Below, piece after piece: positions 1 through 11,970 of a stretch of DNA of 64,000 bases. How positions within the stretch are numbered: position 1 is the first letter of the stretch; every line of letters starts with the position of its first letter. Both the position numbers and the translations under genes were made by a program. The DNA comes from Pseudideonella sakaiensis. Lineage in GTDB: Bacteria > Pseudomonadota > Gammaproteobacteria > Burkholderiales > Burkholderiaceae_C. The notes beneath the pieces are model-generated. The model was not told where the DNA came from, did not search any database, and worked only from the letters and a program-made list of their open reading frames with translations. The stretch spans positions 1-64,000 of the forward strand of contig NZ_BBYR01000040.1 of the NCBI RefSeq assembly GCF_001293525.1, read 5' to 3'.

Positions 1-17
1 CCCGGCCCTGGGGGCGC

Positions 18-881
18 TCACTCGAAGCGGCCCTCGCGCAGCCACTTCGTCGCGACCCATTTCTCGCCCTCCACCACCGGCGCGCCGCCGTGCAGGCTGC
101 GCGTCATCGGGTGCGGCCGGTCGTAGCTGAAGAACACCGCGTTGCCCTTGATCGGTGCGACGTCCAGCTTGACGTCCGGGAACGTGGTGGCGCCGCCGCG
201 CTGCGGCGTGTTGAGGTACATCACGAGCGTGCCCACCCGCTGGCCACCGCGCTTGAGGATGCCGGGCGTCCCCGGCTGGGCCGGGTCGAAGTAGTCGTAG
301 TGCGGCTTGTACTGGGCGCCGGGGCGGTAGCGCAGCACCTGCAGGCCCTCGCCGTTCTCCACCGGCCACTGCATCAGCGCCGCGATGCGCGCCTCGATGC
401 GCGCGCACAGCGCGTTCTCGCCGCGGCCGAAGAACATCCCGTCGCTGGTGCGCGCCTCGTTCACCTCGCTGCCGCCGGTGTCCAGCTGCACCGTTTCGGA
501 GCGCACCAGGCGGGCGCGCGCCAGTTCCACCAGCTCGTCGCATTCCTCGCCGCTCAGCAGGCCGCCGAGCACCACCACGCGCGGGTGCAGCATGCTCGCC
601 AGCACCTGGACGCGGCGGTCACCGCCGTCCAGCTCGGGCGCGGCATCCAGGGTCATCGGCTCCGGCACCACCTTGGGCTCCGGCAGGCCGTTGGCGCGCG
701 CATGCTCGCTGAGGTAGCCGCGCAGCGTCTCCTCCAGCGCCTGGGCCGCGGTCTCCTCGTCCCAGCCGCTCTTCAGCATCGACTGCAGCACCACGTCCGG
801 CGCGTGGCCCGCGGTGGCCTGGGCGACGATCCACTGGCGCAGGTCGTCGGTGATGTGCTGGCGGCCCGTGGTCTGCGTCAT
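18..881 (-). CDS. 2-oxoglutarate/Fe(II) dioxygenase, prolyl 4-hydroxylase type
   Basis: The product is 287 aa. The C-terminal half (about 95-285) is a prolyl-4-hydroxylase-like double-stranded beta-helix that would couple 2-oxoglutarate decarboxylation to hydroxylation of a protein or small-molecule substrate. The iron triad is visible as H194-x-D196 (PHYDYFD) and H264 (SLHGG), with K274 (EGEKW) as the likely 2-oxoglutarate carboxylate ligand, so an active enzyme is expected. The first 60 or so residues form a small helical N-terminal region with no assignment. No signal peptide is seen, so it is probably cytoplasmic. The ATG overlaps the yaaA stop (ATGA), which suggests translational coupling. 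The substrate is unknown; related bacterial proteins hydroxylate proline, for example in EF-Tu, but nothing here fixes that. Confidence 0.87.
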   Translation of the reverse strand: MTQTTGRQHITDDLRQWIVAQATAGHAPDVVLQSMLKSGWDEETAAQALEETLRGYLSEHARANGLPEPKVVPEPMTLDAAPELDGGDRRVQVLASMLHPRVVVLGGLLSGEECDELVELARARLVRSETVQLDTGGSEVNEARTSDGMFFGRGENALCARIEARIAALMQWPVENGEGLQVLRYRPGAQYKPHYDYFDPAQPGTPGILKRGGQRVGTLVMYLNTPQRGGATTFPDVKLDVAPIKGNAVFFSYDRPHPMTRSLHGGAPVVEGEKWVATKWLREGRFE

Positions 882-1657
882 GTCGTCTTCTCCTTGCGCC
901 GAAATACCAGCCGGTCCGCCGACGAGGCGGTGCGGTCCAGCCGGTAGCCTTCCCGGTCGAAATCCTCGAGGCCCTGCGGGGTGTCGATCCGGTGATCGAT
1001 CACGTGGCGCGCCATCAGGCCGCGCGCACGCTTGGCAAACAGGCCCAGCACCTTCCACTCGCCGCCGCTCCAGTCCTCGAAGACGCATTGGAGCACCGGC
1101 ACCTTCAGGCGCTCGACCGGCACCGCCTTGAAGTACTCCTGCGAGGCCAGGTTCACGAGCACCGGCGCGGCCTGGGCCCGCACCCGGCGGTTCAGCACCC
1201 GCGCCAGGGTGTCCTGCCAGTAGGCATAGAGGTTGGGGCCGCGGGCATTCGGCAGCGCGACGCCCATCTCCAGCCGGTAGGGCTGCAGCGCATCGAGCGG
1301 GCGCAGCAGGCCGTAGAGCCCGGACAGGATGGCCAGGTGCTCGTCGGCCCAGGCCAGCGCATCCGCGTCGAGCGAGCGGGCCTCGAGGCCGCCGTAGACG
1401 TCGCCGTCGAAGGCGAGCACCGCGGGGCGGCTGTTGCGGGCGGTGAAGCGGGGCCGCCAGGCCGCATAGCGCGCGGCATTCAGCTCGGCCAGCGCCGGCG
1501 AAATGTCCATCAGCGCCTGCAGCTGCGGAACCGAGCGCTCGCGCAGCGCCGCCACCAGGGCCTCGGCCTCCGGCACGAAGGCCGGCCGCCGCAGCGGGAC
1601 GGCCGGGATCGGCGACTCGTAGTCCAGGGACTTGGCGGGCGAGAGCAGCAGCAGCAT
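878..1657 (-). CDS. yaaA: Peroxide stress protein YaaA (DUF328/UPF0246)
   Basis: The 259 aa product has the family hallmark N-terminus LLLLSPAKSLDYESP and the conserved segment around NLYAYWQDTL, and its length is normal for the family. E. coli YaaA is induced by OxyR, limits intracellular free iron during peroxide stress and binds DNA; the biochemical activity is not settled. The protein has no membrane segment or export signal. It follows the VOC gene with 69 bases between and overlaps the downstream dioxygenase by 4 bases. Its placement at the end of the propionyl-CoA operon may be only positional. Confidence 0.9.
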   Translation of the reverse strand: MLLLLSPAKSLDYESPIPAVPLRRPAFVPEAEALVAALRERSVPQLQALMDISPALAELNAARYAAWRPRFTARNSRPAVLAFDGDVYGGLEARSLDADALAWADEHLAILSGLYGLLRPLDALQPYRLEMGVALPNARGPNLYAYWQDTLARVLNRRVRAQAAPVLVNLASQEYFKAVPVERLKVPVLQCVFEDWSGGEWKVLGLFAKRARGLMARHVIDHRIDTPQGLEDFDREGYRLDRTASSADRLVFRRKEKTT

Positions 1658-1726
1658 CGGGACGAGGGGGGCGCGAAGCCCCGACTCTACCCAAACCGCC
1701 GGGTGCGCCGACGCCCGCCGGCCGCG

Positions 1727-2197
<471 letters not shown>

Positions 2198-2217
2198 GTC
2201 CACGTCCTTTCGCGACG

Positions 2218-4260
2218 TCAGGCGAACTCGAGGATGACCTGGTCGACCGCCAGCGACTCGCCCTTGGCGGCCGCCACCTTGGCGACCACGCCGTCCTGCG
2301 TGGCCACCAGGATGTTCTCCATCTTCATCGCCTCGATCACGGCCAGCTTCTCGCCGGCGAGCACCTTCTGGCCGGCCTGCACCGCGACATCGACCAGCAG
2401 GCCCGGCATCGGCGACAGCAGGAACTTCGACAGGTCCGGCGGGGCCTTGAAGGGCATCAGCTTCTGCAGTGCCGCCGCGCTCGGGGTGAAGACCTTCACG
2501 TCGACCTGGGTGCCGCCGTGGCTGATGCGGTAGGGCAGGCCGAGCCGCTCGATCTGCGCGCAGAAGGGCCGGCCGTTGACGCTGCCGTCGATCACGATCT
2601 CGCGCAGCGGGGTGCGGAACACGATGTGGTAGTCACGCGACTCGACCGTGACGTCGAAGCTCTTGTCCTCGCGCACGTGGACCCGCACCGGCACGTGCTG
2701 CTGCGCCCCGTCGGCGGCGGTCGCCACGGCGACGAAGTCCTCGCGCGGCTTCAGCTCGTGGCCCGGCAGCTGGCCGGTGATGCGCGAGGCCCGGTGCAGG
2801 TGGATCCGGTTCGCCACCACCGCCAGCGCGAGCAGGAAGGCCGGGTCCTCGTTCGGCACGCGCTCGGCCGAGAAGCCCTTCGGGTACTGCTCGGCGATGA
2901 AGCCGGTGTTGAAGTCCCCGCTGACGAAGCGCGGGTGGCCCAGCAGGGCCGCCTGGAAGGGGATGTTGGAGTGGATGCCGCGGATCGCGAAGCCGTTCAG
3001 CGCATGGCGCATGCGGGCGATCGCATCGGCGCGGTCGCGGCCGTGCACGATCAGCTTGGCGATCATCGAGTCGTAGTACATCGGGATCTCGCCGCCCTCG
3101 TAGACGCCGGTGTCCACCCGCACGCCGCCGATCTCGCCGCCCTGCAGCGTGCGCACCGAGGCCTCCATCGTCTGCGCCGGCGGCTGGTACTTCACCAGCC
3201 GGCCGGTCGACGGCAGGAAGCCGCGGAACGGGTCCTCGGCATTGATGCGGCATTCGATGGCCCAGCCCTGGCGCGGGATCTCCTCCTGCGTGAAGCCGAG
3301 CGGCTCGCCGGCCGCGACGCGGATCATCTGCTCCACCAGGTCCAGGCCGGTGATGCACTCGGTCACCGGGTGCTCCACCTGCAGCCGGGTGTTCATCTCC
3401 AGGAAGTAGAAGCGCTGGTCCTTGCCGACCACGAACTCCACCGTCCCGGCGCTCTGGTAGCGCACCGCCTTGGCCAGCGCGACCGCCTGCTCGCCCATCG
3501 CGCGGCGGGTCGCCTCGCTGAGGAAGGGCGACGGCGCCTCCTCGATCACCTTCTGGTGGCGCCGCTGGATGGAGCACTCGCGCTCCCAGAGGTAGACGAC
3601 GTGGCCGTGCGCGTCGCCCAGCACCTGGATCTCGATGTGGCGCGGCTCCTCGACGAACTTCTCGATGAAGACGCGGTCGTCGCCGAAGCTGTTGCGCGCC
3701 TCGTTGCGGCAGGAGGTGAAGCCCTCGAAGGCCTCCTTGTCGCCATAGGCCACGCGCAGGCCCTTGCCGCCGCCGCCCGCCGACGCCTTGATCATCACCG
3801 GGTAGCCGATGTCGCGCGCGATCTCGACGGCGCGCTCGGCGGTCTCGATCGCGTCGTTCCAGCCCGGGATGGTGCTGACCTGCGCCTCGGCGGCCAGCTT
3901 CTTCGACGCGATCTTGTCGCCCATCGCGGCGATCGAGTGGTGCTTCGGGCCGATGAAGACGATGCCCTCCTCCTCGACGCGCCGCGCGAAGGCCTCGTTC
4001 TCGGACAGGAAGCCGTAGCCGGGGTGGACGGCCTGGGCCCCGGTCTGCCGGCAGGCCGCGATGATGCGGTCGGCCACCAGGTAGCTCTCGCGCGACGGCG
4101 CCGCACCGATGTGCACCGCCTCGTCCGCCAGCGACACGTGCCGCGCGTCCCGGTCGGCGTCGGAATACACCGCCACCGTCCGGATGCCCATCTTGCGGGC
4201 CGTCTTGATGACCCGGCACGCAATCTCGCCCCGGTTCGCAATCAGAATCTTGTCAAACAT
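2218..4260 (-). CDS. pccA: Propionyl-CoA carboxylase, biotin-containing alpha subunit
   Basis: The 680 aa protein carries an N-terminal biotin carboxylase (about 1-450, ATP-grasp glycine loop AGGGGKG at 161-167), a middle BT-like domain typical of propionyl/methylcrotonyl carboxylases, and a C-terminal biotinyl domain with AMKM at about 644-647, biotinyl lysine near K646. It uses ATP and bicarbonate to carboxylate biotin, which PccB then transfers to propionyl-CoA. The start at [12 protein letters not shown] is the universal family N-terminus; upstream in-frame codons are rejected. It lies 147 bases after pccB, with a palindromic repeat between them. Substrate preference is inferred from the neighbouring methylmalonyl-CoA mutase and MeaB. 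Confidence 0.93.
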   Translation of the reverse strand: MFDKILIANRGEIACRVIKTARKMGIRTVAVYSDADRDARHVSLADEAVHIGAAPSRESYLVADRIIAACRQTGAQAVHPGYGFLSENEAFARRVEEEGIVFIGPKHHSIAAMGDKIASKKLAAEAQVSTIPGWNDAIETAERAVEIARDIGYPVMIKASAGGGGKGLRVAYGDKEAFEGFTSCRNEARNSFGDDRVFIEKFVEEPRHIEIQVLGDAHGHVVYLWERECSIQRRHQKVIEEAPSPFLSEATRRAMGEQAVALAKAVRYQSAGTVEFVVGKDQRFYFLEMNTRLQVEHPVTECITGLDLVEQMIRVAAGEPLGFTQEEIPRQGWAIECRINAEDPFRGFLPSTGRLVKYQPPAQTMEASVRTLQGGEIGGVRVDTGVYEGGEIPMYYDSMIAKLIVHGRDRADAIARMRHALNGFAIRGIHSNIPFQAALLGHPRFVSGDFNTGFIAEQYPKGFSAERVPNEDPAFLLALAVVANRIHLHRASRITGQLPGHELKPREDFVAVATAADGAQQHVPVRVHVREDKSFDVTVESRDYHIVFRTPLREIVIDGSVNGRPFCAQIERLGLPYRISHGGTQVDVKVFTPSAAALQKLMPFKAPPDLSKFLLSPMPGLLVDVAVQAGQKVLAGEKLAVIEAMKMENILVATQDGVVAKVAAAKGESLAVDQVILEFA

Positions 4261-4316
4261 GCGATGTTCCGAATAAAGCCGACCGGCCACGCCCGGTCGA
4301 GATCAAGCAACGCCCA

Positions 4317-4406
4317 AGGATCCGGCTCCGCCGGTCCGACGGGCGGCGCCCCTCGGGGGCAGGAGCGAAGCGACTGGGGGGCCCTGCCTCCGCAGCGACT
4401 GGGGGG
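4317..4406. repeat. Palindromic intergenic repeat between pccB and pccA
   Basis: This GC-rich block fills most of the pccB-pccA gap. It contains a CCGGC-TCC-GCCGG hairpin (4322-4334) and two copies of GCGACTGGGGGG (4370-4381 and 4395-4406). The segment GGATCCGGCTCCGCCGGTCC is almost identical to the start of the repeat unit at 16345. It looks like a dispersed, REP-like intergenic element that would form structured RNA within the transcript. It carries no coding sequence. Confidence 0.6.
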
Positions 4407-4407
4407 C

Positions 4408-5940
<1,533 letters not shown>

Positions 5941-5998
5941 GGGGCGGGTTACTCCGGGTCGCTCGGGTCGGGTTCCAGGGGGTCGGTGAGGCCGGCCG

Positions 5999-7105
5999 TC
6001 AGGGGCCGGCGAAGAGATCGAGCAGGCGGCGCGCGGCCACCGAGGCGGCCACGCGGCCGTCGCGCACCTGCGTCACCAGCGGCGCCAGCTGGTCGCGCAC
6101 GCCGGGGTGCTGGCGGAAGCGCGCCTTCAGGCCGGCCTCGATGCGCTCCCACATCCAGGCCTCGTCCTGCGCACGCCGGCGCGCGGCGAGGCGGCCGTTG
6201 GCGGTCTGCAGGCGGCGGAAATCCTCGACCGCCTGCCAGAAGTCGGCCACGCCCTCGCCCTTCAGCGCGCTCATCGGCAGCACCCGCGGGTGCCACAGGC
6301 CGGTGTCGTGGTGGGCACGGTCGGCGCGGCCATGCAGGCCGACCAGGCGCAGTGCGCTGGTGATCTGGGCCCGCGCACGCGTCGCCGCGTCGGGGTCGAT
6401 GTCGGCCTTGTTGATGACCACCAGGTCGGCCAGCTCCATCACGCCCTTCTTGATCGCCTGCAGGTCGTCGCCGGCATTCGGCAGCTGCAGCAGCACGAAC
6501 AGGTCGGTCATGCCGGCGACGGCGGTCTCGCTCTGGCCGACGCCCACGGTCTCGACGATCACGATGTCGTGTCCCGCCGCCTCGCACACCAGCAGCGCCT
6601 CGCGCGTGCGCTCGGCCACGCCGCCGAGCGTGCCGGAGGCCGGGCTCGGGCGGATGTAGGCCCGCTCGTCGACCGACAGCCGCTCCATGCGGGTCTTGTC
6701 GCCGAGGATCGAGCCGCCGGAGACGCTCGACGACGGGTCCACCGCGAGGACCGCGACGCGGTGACCCCGGCCGATCAGGTGCAGGCCCAGGGCCTCGATG
6801 AAGGTGCTCTTGCCGACGCCCGGCACGCCGGAGATGCCCAGGCGCAGCGAGCGCCCGGCCTGCGCGAGCAGCGCGTTCAGCAGCGCATCGGCGCGGCGGC
6901 GGTGGTCGGGCCGCGTCGACTCGAGCAGCGTGATCGTCTTCGCGATCGCGCGGCGGCGCGCCACCGGGTCCGCGCCGACGACCTGGTCGTGCAGGCGCTG
7001 CCCGGACGCGTCGAGCCGCTCGTCCGCGCGCGGCAGGGCCGCCCCGGGCACGGCCGGGACCTCGGCCGCCGGTGGCGCAGCGGGGGCGGGCACGACGGAG
7101 GACAT
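5999..7105 (-). CDS. meaB: Methylmalonyl-CoA mutase-associated GTPase MeaB
   Basis: A 368 aa G3E-type P-loop GTPase with Walker [10 protein letters not shown] (about 93-101), switch segment [10 protein letters not shown] and NKAD base-recognition motif. MeaB binds methylmalonyl-CoA mutase, gates delivery of adenosylcobalamin and protects the mutase from inactivation; ArgK is an older name. The mutase gene is two genes upstream in the same operon, which supports this role. The start is uncertain: ATG at 7105 is chosen, an in-frame GTG at 7129 would add 8 residues, and neither has a clear ribosome binding site. The first 25 residues are Pro/Ala-rich and not conserved. Confidence 0.92.
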   Translation of the reverse strand: MSSVVPAPAAPPAAEVPAVPGAALPRADERLDASGQRLHDQVVGADPVARRRAIAKTITLLESTRPDHRRRADALLNALLAQAGRSLRLGISGVPGVGKSTFIEALGLHLIGRGHRVAVLAVDPSSSVSGGSILGDKTRMERLSVDERAYIRPSPASGTLGGVAERTREALLVCEAAGHDIVIVETVGVGQSETAVAGMTDLFVLLQLPNAGDDLQAIKKGVMELADLVVINKADIDPDAATRARAQITSALRLVGLHGRADRAHHDTGLWHPRVLPMSALKGEGVADFWQAVEDFRRLQTANGRLAARRRAQDEAWMWERIEAGLKARFRQHPGVRDQLAPLVTQVRDGRVAASVAARRLLDLFAGP

Positions 7106-7166
7106 GGCGCGGAACGGCGTTGGGGGCACGGGACGGGGAACGGGAACGGCAACCGGCGCGGCGGCC

Positions 7167-7646
7167 TCAGCCGCGCGGCTCGCGCGGCGCCGCCGGCCGC
7201 AGGTAGTAGAGGTCCCACTCGCCCTCGGCCTGCAGCACGAAGCCGTGGCGCAGGTAGAAGCGGTTCGCGGCGCTGTGCTTCAGCGCCGTGACCGAGACGG
7301 CCTTGTGCTGCGCATCGGCATCGCGCAGCACGCGCTCCATCACCCAGGAGCCGACACCTTCGCCCTGCGCGCTGGGGTGGACGTAGAGGTGGTCGATCAG
7401 CCAGTCCTTCTCGCGCGGCACCACGACGACGAAGCCGACCAGCTCGCCATCGAGCCGGATGTGCCGCGTGTAGGCCGGCAGGTAGCCCCGGCTCAGGCGC
7501 TCGCGGGCGCGCTGCGGGTCGAAGCGGCCCACGCGGTCGAGGCTCTCGCGCATCGCGGCCATGCGCAGCGCGAGCAGGGCCTCGAAGTCGCCGTCGTCGG
7601 CCGGCGTCAGCGACAGGCGGGCGGGGTCGAGGGGGGTGGCGGACAT
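7167..7646 (-). CDS. GNAT-family N-acetyltransferase
   Basis: A 159 aa single-domain GNAT protein. The acetyl-CoA pyrophosphate-binding signature appears as [15 protein letters not shown] in the middle of the chain, followed by the family motif around [10 protein letters not shown]. It probably acetylates an amino group on a small molecule or protein; the substrate is not deducible. It lies between mcm and meaB, only 18 bases after the mutase stop, so it is co-transcribed with the methylmalonyl-CoA pathway. Acyltransferases of this fold can regulate acyl-CoA enzymes, but a link here is only a guess from position. Confidence 0.85.
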   Translation of the reverse strand: MSATPLDPARLSLTPADDGDFEALLALRMAAMRESLDRVGRFDPQRARERLSRGYLPAYTRHIRLDGELVGFVVVVPREKDWLIDHLYVHPSAQGEGVGSWVMERVLRDADAQHKAVSVTALKHSAANRFYLRHGFVLQAEGEWDLYYLRPAAPREPRG

Positions 7647-7664
7647 CGGGCGCCTCGGGGCCGC

Positions 7665-9836
7665 TCAGGCCGCGACCTGGGCCGCGCGGATCTGCTCCAG
7701 CACGTCCTTCGCGCTGACGGGAATCGGCGTGCCGGGACCGTAGATGCCCTTCACGCCGGCCCGGTACAGGCTGTCGTAGTCCTGCGCCGGGATCACGCCG
7801 CCGACGAAGACGATGATGTCGTCGGCCCCCTGCGCCTTCAGCGCCTCGATGATCGCGGGCACCAGGGTCTTGTGGCCGGCCGCCAGCGTGGACACGCCCA
7901 CCGCGTGCACGTCGTTCTCGATCGCCTGACGCGCGCACTCCTCGGGCGTCTGGAACAGCGGGCCGATGTCGACGTCGAAGCCGAGGTCGGCGAAGGCCGT
8001 TGCCACGACCTTGGCCCCGCGGTCGTGGCCGTCCTGGCCCAGCTTGGCGATCATCACCCGCGGCCGCCGGCCGGCCTCCTCGGCGAAGGCCGCGATCTCG
8101 GCCTGGAGCTTCTCCCAGCCCTCGGCGCTGTCGTAGGCCGCCGCGTAGACGCCGGTGACCTTCTGGATGTCGGCGCGGTGGCGGCCGTACACCGTCTCCA
8201 GCGCATCGCTGATCTCGCCGACGGTGGCGCGCAGCCGGGTGGCATGGATCGCCAGGTCGAGCAGGTTGCCCTCGCCGCTGCGCGCGGCCGCGGTGAGCGC
8301 GTCCAGCGCGGCCTGCACCGCCGCGCCGTCGCGCCCGGCGCGCAGCCGCTGCAGCCGCGCCACCTGGGCCTCGCGCACCTTCACGTTGTCGACCTCGAGG
8401 ATGTCGACCGGCGCCTCCTTGTCCAGGCGGTACTTGTTGACGCCGACGATCACGTCCTGGCCGCTGTCGATGCGCGCCTGCTTCTCGGCGGCGCTGGCCT
8501 CGATCTTCAGCTTGGCCCAGCCGGAGTCGACGGCACGGGTCATGCCGCCCATCGCCTCCACCTCCTCGATGATCGCCCACGCGGCATCCGCCATGTCCTG
8601 CGTCAGCTTCTCCATCAGGTAGCTGCCGGCCCAGGGGTCGATCACGTTCGTGATGTGGGTCTCTTCCTGGATGATGAGCTGGGTGTTGCGGGCGATGCGG
8701 GCGCTGAACTCGGTGGGCAGCGCGATCGCCTCGTCGAAGCTGTTGGTGTGCAGGCTCTGCGTGCCGCCGAACACCGCGGCCATCGCCTCGATGGTGGTGC
8801 GGACCACGTTGTTGTACGGGTCCTGCTCGGTCAGGCTCCAGCCCGAGGTCTGGCAGTGGGTGCGCAGCATCAGGCTCTTGGGGTTCTTCGCGCCGAAGCC
8901 GCTCATGATGCGGTGCCACAGCAGCCGGGCTGCGCGCATCTTGGCGATCTCGAGGTAGAAGTTCATCCCGATCGCCCAGAAGAAGCTCAGGCGGCCGGCG
9001 AAGTCGTCGACGTCCAGACCCTTCGCGAGCGCCGTCTTCACGTACTCCTTGCCGTCGGCCAGCGTGAAGGCCAGCTCCAGCGCCTGGTTCGCACCGGCCT
9101 CCTGCATGTGGTAGCCGGAGATGCTGATCGAGTTGAACTTCGGCATCTGCCGCGCCGTGTACGCGATGATGTCGCCGATGATGCGCATCGACGGCTCGGG
9201 CGGGTAGATGTAGGTGTTGCGGACCATGAACTCCTTGAGGATGTCGTTCTGGATGGTCCCGCTCAGCCGCTCCTGCGGCACGCCCTGCTCCTCGGCCGCC
9301 ACCACGTAGCCGGCCAGCACCGGCAGCACCGCGCCGTTCATCGTCATCGACACGCTGACCTTGTCCAGCGGGATGCCGTCGAACAGGATCTTCATGTCCT
9401 CGACCGAGTCGATCGCGACGCCGGCCTTGCCGACGTCGCCGGTGACCCGCGGGTGGTCGCTGTCGTAGCCGCGGTGGGTGGCGAGATCGAAGGCCACGCT
9501 GACGCCCTGCGCACCGGCGGCCAGCGCCTTGCGGTAGAAGGCGTTCGACTCCTCCGCGGTGGAAAAGCCGGCGTACTGCCGGATCGTCCATGGGCGCACC
9601 GCGTACATCGTGGCCTGCGGGCCGCGCAGGAAGGGCGCGAAGCCGGGCAGCGTGTCGGTGTGCGGCAGGCCCTGCAGGTCGGCCGCGGTGTAGAGCGGCT
9701 TGACGGTGAGGCCCTCGGGCGTGGTCCAGTTCAGCGCGGCGAGGTCCCCTCCCGGGGCCGACTTCGCGGCGGCCTTCTCCCAGGCGGCGAGCTGGCGGGA
9801 GTCGGCAAAGTCGGTGGGGCGGGGGGCGTCGGACAT
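7665..9836 (-). CDS. mcm: Methylmalonyl-CoA mutase, single-polypeptide type
   Basis: The 723 aa protein contains the N-terminal substrate-binding TIM barrel (about 20-560) and a C-terminal cobalamin-binding domain with D602-x-H604-x-x-G607, where His is the lower axial cobalt ligand. Like E. coli ScpA (about 714 aa), it should work as a homodimer, converting (R)-methylmalonyl-CoA to succinyl-CoA with adenosylcobalamin. The ATG at 9836 is chosen because GAGG sits 8 bases upstream; an earlier in-frame ATG at 9896 lies inside the operator/promoter palindrome and would put the start at or before the transcript 5' end. It is the first gene of the operon that runs to pccA and is probably controlled by the divergent GntR protein. 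Confidence 0.94.
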   Translation of the reverse strand: MSDAPRPTDFADSRQLAAWEKAAAKSAPGGDLAALNWTTPEGLTVKPLYTAADLQGLPHTDTLPGFAPFLRGPQATMYAVRPWTIRQYAGFSTAEESNAFYRKALAAGAQGVSVAFDLATHRGYDSDHPRVTGDVGKAGVAIDSVEDMKILFDGIPLDKVSVSMTMNGAVLPVLAGYVVAAEEQGVPQERLSGTIQNDILKEFMVRNTYIYPPEPSMRIIGDIIAYTARQMPKFNSISISGYHMQEAGANQALELAFTLADGKEYVKTALAKGLDVDDFAGRLSFFWAIGMNFYLEIAKMRAARLLWHRIMSGFGAKNPKSLMLRTHCQTSGWSLTEQDPYNNVVRTTIEAMAAVFGGTQSLHTNSFDEAIALPTEFSARIARNTQLIIQEETHITNVIDPWAGSYLMEKLTQDMADAAWAIIEEVEAMGGMTRAVDSGWAKLKIEASAAEKQARIDSGQDVIVGVNKYRLDKEAPVDILEVDNVKVREAQVARLQRLRAGRDGAAVQAALDALTAAARSGEGNLLDLAIHATRLRATVGEISDALETVYGRHRADIQKVTGVYAAAYDSAEGWEKLQAEIAAFAEEAGRRPRVMIAKLGQDGHDRGAKVVATAFADLGFDVDIGPLFQTPEECARQAIENDVHAVGVSTLAAGHKTLVPAIIEALKAQGADDIIVFVGGVIPAQDYDSLYRAGVKGIYGPGTPIPVSAKDVLEQIRAAQVAA

Positions 9837-9868
9837 GGGGAAAACCTCGTGGCTCGCGGGCTCGGGCG

Positions 9869-9940
9869 TTGGCACGGACGCCCGGCTTTCCGTCATAATT
9901 CAAAATTGAATTATAGATCCAGACAGCACCCCGATGTCCA
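9869..9940. promoter_or_regulatory. Divergent mcm/gntR promoters sharing a perfect palindrome
   Basis: Positions 9895-9914 hold ATAATTCAA-AA-TTGAATTAT, a perfect 9-base inverted repeat with a 2-base centre, in otherwise about 70% GC DNA. On the minus strand a consensus TATAAT (9915-9910) lies 19 bases from TGGACA (9940-9935). On the plus strand CATAAT (9894-9899) lies 19 bases from TTGGCA (9869-9874). The palindrome therefore covers both -10 elements, an arrangement expected for an operator of the adjacent GntR regulator controlling mcm and itself. Promoter spacing is longer than ideal; the palindrome is certain, its ligand is inferred. Confidence 0.65.
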
Positions 9941-10587
9941 CCGCCCTCGACCTGCGCCCGCCCGGCGCGACCCGCGCCCTCTACGCCGAGGTCGCGGACC
10001 GGCTGCGGGCCAGCATCCTGAGCCACGACCTCGCCCCCGGCAGCTGGATCGACGAGCAGGCCCTCACCGCCGCCTACGGGATCAGCCGCACCCCGCTGCG
10101 CGAGGCGCTGAAGGTGCTGGCCGCCGAGGGGCTGGTCACGATGAAGCTGCGCCGCGGCGCCTACGTCACCGAGGTCAGCGCGCGCGACCTGTCCGAGGTC
10201 TACCACCTGATGGCGCTGCTGGAAAGCGACGCCGCCGGCACGGTGGCGCGCGAGGCCAGCGACGCGGCGCTCGCCGACCTGCAGGCCCTGCACGACGAGC
10301 TGGAACGCCAGGCCGGCGACCGCGAGGCCTTCTTCCGCGCCAACGAGCGCTTCCACCGGCGCATCCTCGAGCTGGCCGACAACCGCTGGCGCATCCAGGT
10401 GGTGGAGGACCTGCGCAAGGTGATGAAGCTGCACCGCCACCACTCGCTGAGCCGCGAGGGCCGGGTCGAGGCCTCGCTGCAGGAGCACCGCGCGGTGATG
10501 GCGGCGCTGCGCGCGCGCGATGCGGCGCAGGCCCAGGCGCTGATGCGCGCGCACATCGGCGCCGGGCGCGAGGCGGCGGCGGGCTGA
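9934..10587 (+). CDS. GntR-family regulator, FadR/FCD subfamily
   Basis: A 217 aa regulator with an N-terminal winged helix-turn-helix (about 15-80, with the family core SRTPLREALKVLAAEGLV) and a C-terminal all-helical FCD ligand domain (about 90-205). FCD proteins bind organic acids or acyl-CoAs, often through a metal held by Asp/His residues. It is transcribed divergently from the methylmalonyl-CoA operon and starts just beyond the AT-rich palindrome at 9895-9914, so it is likely the operon's repressor and an autoregulator. The effector could be a pathway intermediate such as propionyl- or methylmalonyl-CoA; this is inference. Confidence 0.9.
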   Translation: MSTALDLRPPGATRALYAEVADRLRASILSHDLAPGSWIDEQALTAAYGISRTPLREALKVLAAEGLVTMKLRRGAYVTEVSARDLSEVYHLMALLESDAAGTVAREASDAALADLQALHDELERQAGDREAFFRANERFHRRILELADNRWRIQVVEDLRKVMKLHRHHSLSREGRVEASLQEHRAVMAALRARDAAQAQALMRAHIGAGREAAAG

Positions 10588-10675
10588 GGACGCGCCGGGA
10601 CGGCCCGACCCCGCACCCGGCGCGACCGCAGCGAACCGGCCGGCAGCGGGGCGCCCCGGCTGCCACAATGCCGGC

Positions 10676-11233
10676 ATGCCACCGCCCGCCCCTCGCCTCA
10701 GCCTGATCGCGGCGATGGACCGCCACCGCCTGATCGGCGTCGGCGGCCGGCGCATGCCCTGGCACCTGCCCGAGGACCTGCGCCACTTCAAGCGGACCAC
10801 GCTCGGTCGTCCGGTGCTGATGGGCCGCCGCACCCACGAGAGCATCGGGCGGGTGCTGCCCGGCCGGCTCAACGTGGTGCTGAGCCGCGGCGGCCTGCCA
10901 GCGCCGGCGGCCGAGGGCCTCGCACGCGCTGCCGGCCTCGACGCTGCCCTCGACCTGGCCACCCGCTGGCTGGACGCCCACCCCGACGCGCCGCGCGAGA
11001 TCTTCGTGATCGGCGGCGCCGAGCTGTACGCGCAGGCACTGCCGCGCGCCGACCGGCTGGTGCTGACCGAGATCGACGCGGTCTTCGACGGCGATGTCCA
11101 CTTTCCCGACTTCCGCGCCGACCCCGCCTGGACCGAGGTCGCGCGCGAAACCGCGCGGGCCGCACCGCCGAACGGCTTCGAGCTCGCCTACGTGACCTAC
11201 GAGCGCGCCCCGCGCCACACCCCGCCCCGATGA
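10676..11233 (+). CDS. folA: Dihydrofolate reductase
   Basis: The 185 aa protein has the DHFR landmarks: [17 protein letters not shown] at the N-terminus, [16 protein letters not shown] containing the catalytic acidic residue (Glu after the PWHLP motif), [16 protein letters not shown] for NADPH binding, and [14 protein letters not shown]. It reduces dihydrofolate to tetrahydrofolate in the cytoplasm. It is slightly longer than E. coli FolA, with extra residues in the middle and at the C-terminus. CACAAT just upstream (10664-10669) may be a -10 element. The gene overlaps the next GST gene by 4 bases, so it heads a small operon here rather than pairing with thyA. Confidence 0.93.
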   Translation: MPPPAPRLSLIAAMDRHRLIGVGGRRMPWHLPEDLRHFKRTTLGRPVLMGRRTHESIGRVLPGRLNVVLSRGGLPAPAAEGLARAAGLDAALDLATRWLDAHPDAPREIFVIGGAELYAQALPRADRLVLTEIDAVFDGDVHFPDFRADPAWTEVARETARAAPPNGFELAYVTYERAPRHTPPR

Positions 11234-11970
11234 TCGACCTCTACACCGCCGCCACGCCGAACGGCCACAAGCTCTCGATCGCGCTGGAGGAGCTGGGCCT
11301 GCCCTACACCGTGCACGTGCTGGACCTGGCCCGCGGCGACCAGAAGCAGCCGGCCTTCCTCGCGATCAACCCGAACGGCCGCATCCCCGCGATCGTCGAC
11401 CGCGCGGCCGGCGATTTCGCCGTGTTCGAGTCCGGCGCCTGCCTGGTCTACCTGGCCGAGAAGACCGGCCGGCTGATGCCCGCCGATCCGCAGGGCCGCT
11501 CGCGCGTGCTGCAGTGGCTGATGTTCCAGATGGGCGGCATCGGGCCGATGATGGGCCAGGCGAACGTGTTCTTCCGCTACTTCCCCGAGAAGATCCCGGC
11601 CGCGATCGACCGCTACCAGGGCGAGACGCGGCGGCTGTTCACGGTGCTCGACGGCCACCTCGCCCGCCACGAGTACCTCGCGGGCGACTACTCGATCGCC
11701 GACATCGCGAACTGGGCTTGGGTGCGCACCCACCGCTGGTCCGGCGTGTCGCTGGAGGGCTTGCCGCACCTGAAGCGCTGGCGCGACCAGATCCGCGCCC
11801 GGCCGGCGGTGCAGCGGGGGATCGGGATCCCGCCGTCGGCCGTCGACCTGACGCGCGACGGCGACGAACGCGCCCAGGCCTTCGCCGAGCAGGCGCGCAC
11901 GATGGTGGAGCGGGGGGGCTCGCTGCCCAGGCCCGCGGCCGACGACGCCCGCCAGGAGGACACGCGATGA
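11230..11970 (+). CDS. Glutathione S-transferase family protein (YghU/YfcG-like)
   Basis: A 246 aa protein with a thioredoxin-like GST N-terminal domain (about 1-85, including [16 protein letters not shown] and the cis-proline region GRIPAIVD, then [11 protein letters not shown]) and a helical C-terminal domain. The TPNGxK start and the [16 protein letters not shown] segment are typical of the bacterial Nu-class enzymes related to YfcG/YghU, which act as glutathione-dependent disulfide-bond oxidoreductases. It overlaps folA at ATGA and is itself overlapped by the next GST gene. The substrate is unknown. Confidence 0.9.
   Translation: MIDLYTAATPNGHKLSIALEELGLPYTVHVLDLARGDQKQPAFLAINPNGRIPAIVDRAAGDFAVFESGACLVYLAEKTGRLMPADPQGRSRVLQWLMFQMGGIGPMMGQANVFFRYFPEKIPAAIDRYQGETRRLFTVLDGHLARHEYLAGDYSIADIANWAWVRTHRWSGVSLEGLPHLKRWRDQIRARPAVQRGIGIPPSAVDLTRDGDERAQAFAEQARTMVERGGSLPRPAADDARQEDTR

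Noticed and set aside
9837-9896. Earlier ATG (9896) for methylmalonyl-CoA mutase
   Set aside because: It lies within the operator/promoter palindrome and near the predicted transcript start; the ATG at 9836 has a good ribosome binding site and family-like N-terminus.
6877-10962. A 1361-codon minus-strand open frame across meaB, mcm, gntR and folA
   Set aside because: It runs out of frame through four well-supported genes on both strands and contains no recognisable domain.
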